NCBI GenBank assembly: GCA_049724395.1
Contig: JAUGWO010000105.1
Span: forward strand, 1 to 64,000
DNA from: Spongospora subterranea f. sp. subterranea
Lineage: Eukaryota; Endomyxa: Phytomyxea; Phytomyxea; Plasmodiophorida
Direction of reading: 5' to 3'
Length of the DNA: 64,000 nucleotides
The notes beneath the pieces were generated by a model. That model saw only the letters and a program-made list of their open reading frames with translations. It was not told where the DNA came from and made no database searches. The position numbers and the translations under genes are program-made. Of this stretch, positions 56,587-64,000 are shown piece after piece. Every line of letters begins with the position of its first letter. Position 1 is the stretch's first letter.

Positions 56587-57534
56587 ATGTCGCCGATTAT
56601 TGAGACACAAAAGTTGTTAGATCAAGCGCAATCGCTTATCGATCAATGCCATGTAAGATTGAGCTCAACGATTCTCGTTTTTCTTATAATCGTGGATCGA
56701 TGATCCGCTCGTTAGGCAGAAGGAGCTATCAAATTCGTAGAGCGGGCGTTGCAGATTGAGCCAGATAATTGCAGAGTGCTTGATTTATATGCGGATTGCC
56801 TGATTGAGCTCGATCGTCATGGCGAAGCGATATCCGTTTTACAAAAGAGCATATCGATCAGCCCCGACGACAGCCCGTTCAGGTATATGAACTTGGGCCA
56901 GCTACTGTCGGGAACCGACGCCCTGCAATGCTACGGGAAAGGGATCCAGATTATGTCGTCGCGCTTATCGTCAGACGACCTGATGGCGACGCGACTGTCG
57001 TCCGGATTGTGTTCGATGGCCGAGCTATACATGACCGATCTCTGCGATGAACCCAACGCCGAACAGGCTTGCGATGATTTGCTGGCTCAAGCTATACACG
57101 TTGCTCCATCCAATACCGACGCCTACAGATCTCTCGCCAATCTACGACTAATCCAACAGCAATTCGATCAGGCGTCCGATTGCGTGTCGAAATGTCTCGA
57201 GATCATCGGCGATCGGGATCACGACGATGGCGAATCTGAGAGCGGCGGAGCGATGTCAGTCGCTGGGCGATGCGACCTGGCCAAGATCTGTATCGAGCTG
57301 GATAGGTATTCAGATGCGGCCGATCTGATCGATCGCTGCCTTTGCGAAGACGACTCGGATCCGGAGCTGTTCGTGCTCGCCGGGCTGTGCTATCTGAAGG
57401 AGGACGATATCGACAGTTGTGACGACTATCTCAACCAAGCGACACAAATGTTGTCCAAACACCCTAACCCCCCATTACAAGCTGAACTCGACGCCATACT
57501 CGAGGAACTCAACCGCAAAAGGCGATCGTCATAA
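56587..57534 (+). CDS. TPR protein, Acl4-like ribosomal-protein L4 chaperone
   Basis: This is a tetratricopeptide-repeat protein resembling Acl4, the dedicated assembly chaperone of Rpl4 in fungi. Two exons, 56587-56652 and 56716-57534, with a 63-nt intron, give about 294 residues. Repeats are readable: IKFVERALQIEPDNCRVLDL, AISVLQKSISISPDDSPFRY, MNLGQLLSGTDALQCYGKGI, QAIHVAPSNTDAYRSLANLR and DPELFVLAGLCYLKEDDIDS. The MNLGQL-x-G-x-xAL-x-xY-x-xGI-x-I block is the Acl4-type signature, and the acidic regions suit binding of a basic ribosomal protein. The divergent Cgr1 neighbour supports a ribosome-biogenesis role. A general TPR protein is the alternative. Confidence 0.78.
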
Positions 57535-57658
57535 AAACGGTCTCAACACAGAATATTAATTATATACACAACTTATTCGTTCTCGTTCCAACAGCTCATC
57601 GCGTTGATACAAAGGTCACCCACAGCCCAGCCCAACCCGTTAGTACATCCCACGCGAA

Positions 57659-57994
57659 TTAGCGATTATTGGCAAAGTTTTTCCGAGATTGGCGATCTTC
57701 TCCCGTCGTCGGCTGCTTTGGTTGCCGATGAAGATGGACACCTTCCAGGGTCTTCTTGACGGGCGGCGGGACCTGGGTCGATCGTTGCGGGATCTGATCC
57801 AACACCGATTCCTGCTCCTGTTCTGAATCCACGCTGGCTTGAGCGTCGATCGTCGCGGTCTCTCCGTCTGATTTGTCGTTGCCCGATCCTTCTTCATCAC
57901 TGCTCACTGATTGGGCGCGCCCGCTGCTTAATTCCCTAATCATTCGGCCCACGTCCAGCGTACGACGTATTGTCTTCCACAAACGATGTTTCAT
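57659..57994 (-). CDS. small orphan protein, charged
   Basis: This uninterrupted 111-codon frame begins MKHRLWKTIRRTLDVGRMIR, a basic amphipathic start. It continues as an acidic Ser/Glu/Asp-rich middle (SSDEEGSGNDKSDGE) and a basic tail. No family is recognised. It is convergent with the Acl4-like gene. The segment after about residue 25 is low-complexity, so a non-coding origin cannot be excluded. Confidence 0.45.
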   Translation of the reverse strand: MKHRLWKTIRRTLDVGRMIRELSSGRAQSVSSDEEGSGNDKSDGETATIDAQASVDSEQEQESVLDQIPQRSTQVPPPVKKTLEGVHLHRQPKQPTTGEDRQSRKNFANNR

Positions 57995-58233
57995 AATGTG
58001 TGAAAACGTTGATTGATCAACTTTTGATCACTTTAACGAGCGTTAATTCTGTCGATTTGTTGTTCTAATCGAATAATCTGCTTGGAGACAGAGCGACCCC
58101 GTAACTACCAGATCAGACAAATTAGTTATCGATGTCTCGTACCAATCGCTCCAACAAAATCGAATAATAATAAAATGTCGAAACAAGAAAAGGCGGCTGT
58201 ACTATAGATATTGGTTGGTTTATGGTATGGTAT

Positions 58234-60120
<1,887 letters not shown>

Positions 60121-61045
60121 ATTGGTTTAATGGAGTTTCTCCTTGGGGTCGCGGACTCCGCCCCCTATCGCTGTAATGGGCCCTGATTACACCTGCTCTG
60201 CTGGGTGAGGAGGCCGAGGGACTGTGGTACAGGTAATGTATCGGATGGGTGTCTGAGAGAGAAGCTGCATTGGGGCGTGGGACAGAGACAGGGGGGAGGA
60301 CTGAGTCTGGGGGGCGCTGACTCGGGGGGAGAGGGTCCGATGGCTGATTGGGAGGCCGGGCAACTGGTAATGGTCATACCGACGGGTGTCTCAGGGTGAA
60401 CAGTATTGACGGAGACGGGGAGGATTCAATTGGACGGGTCATCAATCGGAATCGAGAGAAGCAATTCAACGCCAGACGACAACGTTCTTGCTGTCGTCGT
60501 CTGTGCAGTGCAAACGCGGCAACTCTGGATGCGCCCCAACACGAGCGGAGAGCATTTTTAACGATTCACGAACCGAATTAAACGGAGGATTCGAGCCATC
60601 TAGGAAACACAATCGTCAAGTGTCACTTCGAATACGGCGATTTTATGAAAGTATCAATGAGTTTTCGCTTCTGAATCTTTTTTTTCTTCGCTGCTGCTCA
60701 GCTTGACTCAAATAACGTTGGCTTCCGGTTTTGGGCCTCCCTTTCGTTTGTATTTTTAGAAATTTCCGTTTTGGATGTGATTCTTTGTTTGGGATTGACA
60801 AGTTCGAAGACGATTCAACGCTCAAGTTCAGCGATTTTATGTAGATTTTACATGTACATATTGTCCTAATTACCTCACTCTCTGATGAACCATTCATATT
60901 TCCTTCTTGATTCTTACTGATTTTGCCTATACACGACCTCTTTATTTCGAATCCGAGACATACATCATGACAGGCAATGTCAATATTCCCCCTTTGACGC
61001 AATAGTTCCAACAGAGGCTCGGCAAAGCTACGGGTAGCAGTATAC
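60121..61045. other. intergenic; one long minus-strand frame of unclear status
   Basis: A 159-codon minus-strand frame (60643-61122) reads as a Lys/Arg/Ser-rich protein (RPKTGSQRYLSQAEQQRRKK at its end), but it overlaps the left arm of the Harbinger palindrome and has no family. 60180-60420 is G-rich on the plus strand. Confidence 0.35.
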
Positions 61046-61289
61046 GTGATCCATTGGAGGCCTCCCAAAAATCTCGCAGATGCCAAATTTGTTTCCCAAG
61101 AAGGTAACTTCAACCGCACCATGAGACCGGAGATGATTTACCTTGCGCTGACAGCGGTAGAAGATTCTCGTCGTGACCAGAAACGTTTTCAGGCCATCCT
61201 GCTTCGCATGCGTTCACTTAATGTTTAAATTTGATATCTAGAACATGACGCTGAAGCAGGCGATCGAGGCTGCACTAGCTGGGAAGCTG

Positions 61290-61416
61290 TCGCAGTGCAC
61301 AGTCATTGGCAAAATCCTACTTCACATCCGTTCCCAAAGCAGGAATGCTATCACCCTGGGGACGGATGTGAAGTAGGATTTCGATTTTGTCAATGACTGT
61401 GCACTGCGACAGCTTT
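61290..61416. repeat. hairpin repeat, copy 1
   Basis: Inverted arms contain AGCTGTCGCAGTGCACAGTC and CTACTTCACATCCGT on the left and their complements on the right, around a loop of about 20-25 bp. A near-identical hairpin lies at 63058-63190. It may be a small non-autonomous element carried along with the palindrome. Confidence 0.9.
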
Positions 61417-61527
61417 TGCTAACGATGAACGGGTTCCAAAGCCAAAAAATGACAACTACAAACAAGAGTGATGGGTGAAAATCAAGACAGTGCAGCCTCG
61501 ATCGCCTGATTCATTCGTGTTCGAAAT

Positions 61528-61740
61528 GTGGTTTCGTCGACATCCCTGCCTGTGGATCAAGAAAATTCCGTTTGGTACACGATTTATGCCAATCGAGATG
61601 CAGGCACCTTCATTAATGTGGTATCATTACCTCCCTGCTCATTTGACCGGCTTTTATCTGTTTTTGATCAATATTATGTGGTAAAGAGTGGCCCAGGAAA
61701 GCGTGGACGTCCATGTCGAATCGTTTTCAAGCACACCGAC
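61528..61740 (+). pseudogene. Harbinger transposase, N-terminal fragment (left half)
   Basis: The frame reads VSSTSLPVDQENSVWYTIYA and VKSGPGKRGRPCRIVFKH, matching residues 1-70 of the right-half transposase. It then jumps to sequence found at the 3' end of the full transposase. This is an internal deletion derivative. Confidence 0.8.
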
Positions 61741-62108
61741 CTCTGCAACATTTCTTCCATCCATGAAAAACCCATTTCCGTCACTGCTTCGCTCCTCGTC
61801 TTCCATCGTCTCGACACACGCCTTATTGTCGATCGATCTTTGAATTCGTTTAGCACGAACAACTTCGGGCGGACAAGACGGATCGCCAGTCGGCTTTCGG
61901 TGATTTTTTAGCAGAATGAATTTTCGCTTCAAGCTATCGCTGTCGCGAGCAACAACGATAGCTTCTTTCTTGTTGAAGAGGTTTGTCACTTCTCCCAGCC
62001 ATTGCCTCCTTGCGGGAGCACAGACTCAGCTATGTCGAGCATGCAATTCAGGTCGTCGTCGTTCCACGCCGGTCCGCGACCTTTCTTCTTAGACGCCGTG
62101 GCCGCCAT
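61736..62108 (-). CDS. Harbinger-associated Myb/trihelix-like protein
   Basis: PIF/Harbinger elements carry a second gene for a Myb-like DNA-binding protein that helps transposase reach the nucleus and bind DNA. Here the minus strand from ATG 62108 reads MAATASKKKGRGPAWNDDDL and LDIAESVLPQGGNGWEK. One base appears missing near 61990, and the next frame continues TNLFNKKEAIVVARDSDSLK, KPTGDPSCPPEVVRAKRI and an acidic end (VETMEDEERSSDGNG). The W-x-xDD-x-xL and K-x-PTGDP-x-CPPEV-x-xAK blocks are typical of these proteins. As a plain DNA transposon gene it is nearly intact. Confidence 0.7.
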
Positions 62109-62222
62109 TTGTGTTGACACACATGCGCAAAAAAGAAAAAATACCTATTTGCGTGCGCACAAATATTGCGTGTGTCGAGACGATGGAAGACGAGGAGCGA
62201 AGCAGTGACGGAAATGGGTTTT

Positions 62223-63011
62223 TCATGGATGGAAGAAATGTTGCAGAGGTCGGTTTTCCTGCAACGTCTCCTCTGATTGGAAATGCAGAATCAGTCCTGC
62301 TCCAACGAGATTATGATCACACAGCTTTAATTGCAGACCACGACTCATTTTGCCATCGTTCCAAGACCCGGGACAATTGTGGCGTCCCCAGATCAAAGTC
62401 CCATCCAGACCAAAACAAAAAACTCCAGTTACGAGGACAGAATGCAACCAACCTTGCACAATCGTTTTTAGTAGGTAGAGCCATTTAACAAACAACCTAC
62501 CATTGTACATCGCGTTTTGCAGGTCCGCATCAGATGGTTGCTGCACTCTGAAGTTCTTGCCATCGACGAACCCAAAGACACCTTCAACAAGCGGTTCGCG
62601 TTCGTTGGTAAGTTCTGCCCACCGTTGCTGCATCGGTATAGAAGGCCATTGGACAAACGACTCAGGAATGTCGCGAAGCGCCTTGCTGAAAGCGATTTCA
62701 GCATGTTTCAGCACTCGACTAAAAGTGCTTGGTGAAACGGCAAACAGTTCAACCAGTGTCTTTTGTTCTGTTGCATGAGTGTAGAAATGCAGGAGTAAAG
62801 CCAATACGGCGTGCTTGAAAACGAGTCGACATGGACGTCCACGCTTTCCTGTGCCACTCTTTAGCACATAATATCGATCAAAAACAGATAAAAGCCGGTC
62901 AAATGAGCAGGGAGGTATTGATACCACATTATTGAAGGTGCCTGCATCTGCATAAATCGTGTACCAAACGGAATTTTCTTGATCCACAGGCAGGGATGTC
63001 GACGAAACCAC
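62223..63011 (-). CDS. PIF/Harbinger transposase (DDE_Tnp_4), C-terminally short
   Basis: A 262-codon frame starts like the left fragment, with an N-terminal helix-turn-helix region (TLVELFAVSPSTFSRVLKHA). Catalytic landmarks are FGFVDGKNFRVQQP (first Asp) and GRHNCPGSWNDGKMSRG (second Asp in the GS-x-xD block). The region that should hold the third acid is lost or out of frame after HNLVGAGLILHF, and the protein is shorter than the usual 350-400 residues. It is therefore probably inactive, although its N-terminal 240 residues are well preserved. Confidence 0.85.
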   Translation of the reverse strand: MVSSTSLPVDQENSVWYTIYADAGTFNNVVSIPPCSFDRLLSVFDRYYVLKSGTGKRGRPCRLVFKHAVLALLLHFYTHATEQKTLVELFAVSPSTFSRVLKHAEIAFSKALRDIPESFVQWPSIPMQQRWAELTNEREPLVEGVFGFVDGKNFRVQQPSDADLQNAMYNGRLFVKWLYLLKTIVQGWLHSVLVTGVFCFGLDGTLIWGRHNCPGSWNDGKMSRGLQLKLCDHNLVGAGLILHFQSEETLQENRPLQHFFHP

Positions 63012-63057
63012 ATTTCGAACACGAATGAATCAGGCGATCGAGGGTGCACTAGCTGGG

Positions 63058-63190
63058 AAGCTGTCGCAGTGCACAGTCATTGACAAAATCGAAATCCTAC
63101 TTCACATCCGTCCCCAGGGTGATAGCATTCCTGCTTTGGGAACGGATGTGAAGTAGGATTTTGTCAATGACTGTGCACTGCGACAGCTTC
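63058..63190. repeat. hairpin repeat, copy 2
   Basis: This is the partner of the hairpin at 61290-61416, in inverted context. The arms pair almost perfectly (CGACAGCTTCCCAGCTAGTG and its complement extend the match here). The hairpin loop is conserved between the copies. Confidence 0.9.
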
Positions 63191-63369
63191 CCAGCTAGTG
63201 CACCCTCGATCGCCTGCTTCAGCGTCATGTTCTAGATATCAAATTTAAACATTAAGTGAACGCATGCGAAGCAGGATGGCCTGAAAAAGTTTCTGGTCAC
63301 GACGAGAATCTTCTACCGCTGTCAGCGCAAGGTAAATCATCTCCGGTCTCATGGTGCGGTTGAAGTTAC

Positions 63370-63988
63370 CTTCTTGGGTTGAATGCGGTTTTTTTTGGCG
63401 GCACCCTTACGCACAAACTGCCGCACAAACATATTTGTGCGACTAACATAAAAAGAATATGCGTGGCATCTGCGAGATTTTTGAGAGGCCTTCAATCTGT
63501 TGCCGGATTTCTGTCTCTTGCGATTGCACATAAATTCAAATAATGATAAAAATATGGTAGAAATTTTTTGCAGAGCTTATAGATAAGATTCGTAACTCTC
63601 GTTGGAAACGAGACATCCTGCAACCAACGTTGTGAGCCCATTGTTATCAACACAAAGTGAACAAAATCACAGGCTTCCAAACGATTTGCTTCGTAAGTTG
63701 CATCGACTTCTAGAACGTTATTGAATAGTTGAAATTTTTCTCTTTACCGTTTGTGGATACCCACGGAATCCACTCTAAGCGCATCGTCAATGCATGTACC
63801 TTGAACTCTTCGAGATGGATGGGTTTCATCTCGATCGGCATTCCAACTCGACTTGCCTGAGCCAGCACGGGTCGCCGCAGAGTAGACCACTTGACATTTT
63901 GCGATATCATTCGACATCTGCCTGGAGTCATTACACTTTCACCTTTTTTGCGAAGTACGTCTAGGGATGTGGCAACATCCCAACTCAT
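63370..63988 (-). CDS. partial host gene running off the right edge (3' part)
   Basis: This is an unrecognised protein on the minus strand. Its first visible exon (from 63988 or beyond the window) reads MSWDVATSLDVLRKKGESVM, RCRMISQNVKWSTLRRPVLA and MRLEWIPWVSTNG, with a donor GTAAAG near 63747. After a short intron ending GTTCTAG the next exon reads YEANRLEACDFVHFVLITMG and SQRWLQDVSFPTR (63712-63592). A further intron leads to a basic exon (KASQKSRRCHAYSFYVSRTN; RKGAAKKNRIQPKK) with donor GTAACT near 63371. That last exon lies in the right arm of the Harbinger palindrome, so the gene touches or enters the duplicated DNA. Confidence 0.5.
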
Positions 63989-64000
63989 GCGCTTTCAGAA

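Larger units (their letters stand above)
61046..63480. mobile_element. palindromic PIF/Harbinger composite
   Basis: Two inverted halves flank a Myb-like gene. The left half runs 61046-61819: flanking exon piece, hairpin, transposase N-terminus in plus sense, then a segment shared with the Myb gene. The right half runs about 62170-63480 with the same parts inverted and a longer transposase. The left half lacks about 570 bp of transposase present in the right half. Both halves contain sequence outside the transposon (61057-61228 and 63252-63470), so the inversion duplicated more than the element itself. The arms differ at scattered positions, so the duplication is not brand new. Confidence 0.75.

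Noticed and set aside
60643-61122. A 159-codon minus-strand gene
   Set aside because: Its 5' part lies in the Harbinger palindrome arm, the rest is low-complexity basic sequence, and no family or splice support was found.

Overview
The window is eukaryotic nuclear DNA, most likely from an early-diverging fungus or close fungal relative (inference). The genes carry many introns of about 41-85 nt with GT...AG ends. Fungal-type families are present: a Pho80/Pcl-like cyclin, Cgr1, an Acl4-like TPR protein, a secreted family I know mainly from fungi, and a Crypton with a GCR1_C-type tail. Alongside them are families shared with animals and protists: a TMEM117-like protein, a G3BP-like protein, an RBM24/38-like protein, and a giant TIG/GCC-repeat receptor. 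No species can be named from sequence alone.

Layout. 0-17 kb is a transposon graveyard: a Crypton tyrosine-recombinase element (0.25-2.95 kb), a solitary expressed-looking orphan ORF with an internal duplication (4.8-6.3 kb), a LINE RNase H remnant, two broken Ty1/copia copies, scattered Ty3-like fragments, and a multi-exon host gene interrupted at about 14.4 kb. From 17.3 kb gene density rises: a STE11/MEKK-type MAPKKK, a cyclin, a zinc-binding/coiled-coil orphan gene and a secreted protein. 24-27 kb is a second repeat island made of stacked inverted repeats. 27-34.8 kb holds a four-CBS-motif protein, a minus-strand possible membrane protein, a WD40 protein, an RRM protein and a single-pass surface protein with tandem repeats. 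A Stowaway-like MITE lies at 35.8 kb. 36.8-53.3 kb holds three minus-strand genes: G3BP-like, TMEM117-like, and a roughly 12 kb giant receptor. 54-60 kb holds an orphan gene, CGR1, an Acl4-like gene, a small orphan and SRP54. 61-63.4 kb is a palindromic PIF/Harbinger composite. It lies beside a host gene that runs off the right edge, and its arms also contain a piece of that gene.

How the genes relate. They form no operon-like pathway. There is a loose housekeeping cluster for ribosome and secretory work at 56-60 kb (Cgr1 in rRNA processing, Acl4 as Rpl4 chaperone, SRP54 in co-translational targeting) and a membrane/surface cluster at 33-53 kb. The most unusual host feature is the giant receptor. 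The most unusual DNA structure is the recurrence of inverted repeats with diverged arms in the transposon-rich parts. Exon limits were read by eye from splice consensus and reading phase and may be off by a few bases.
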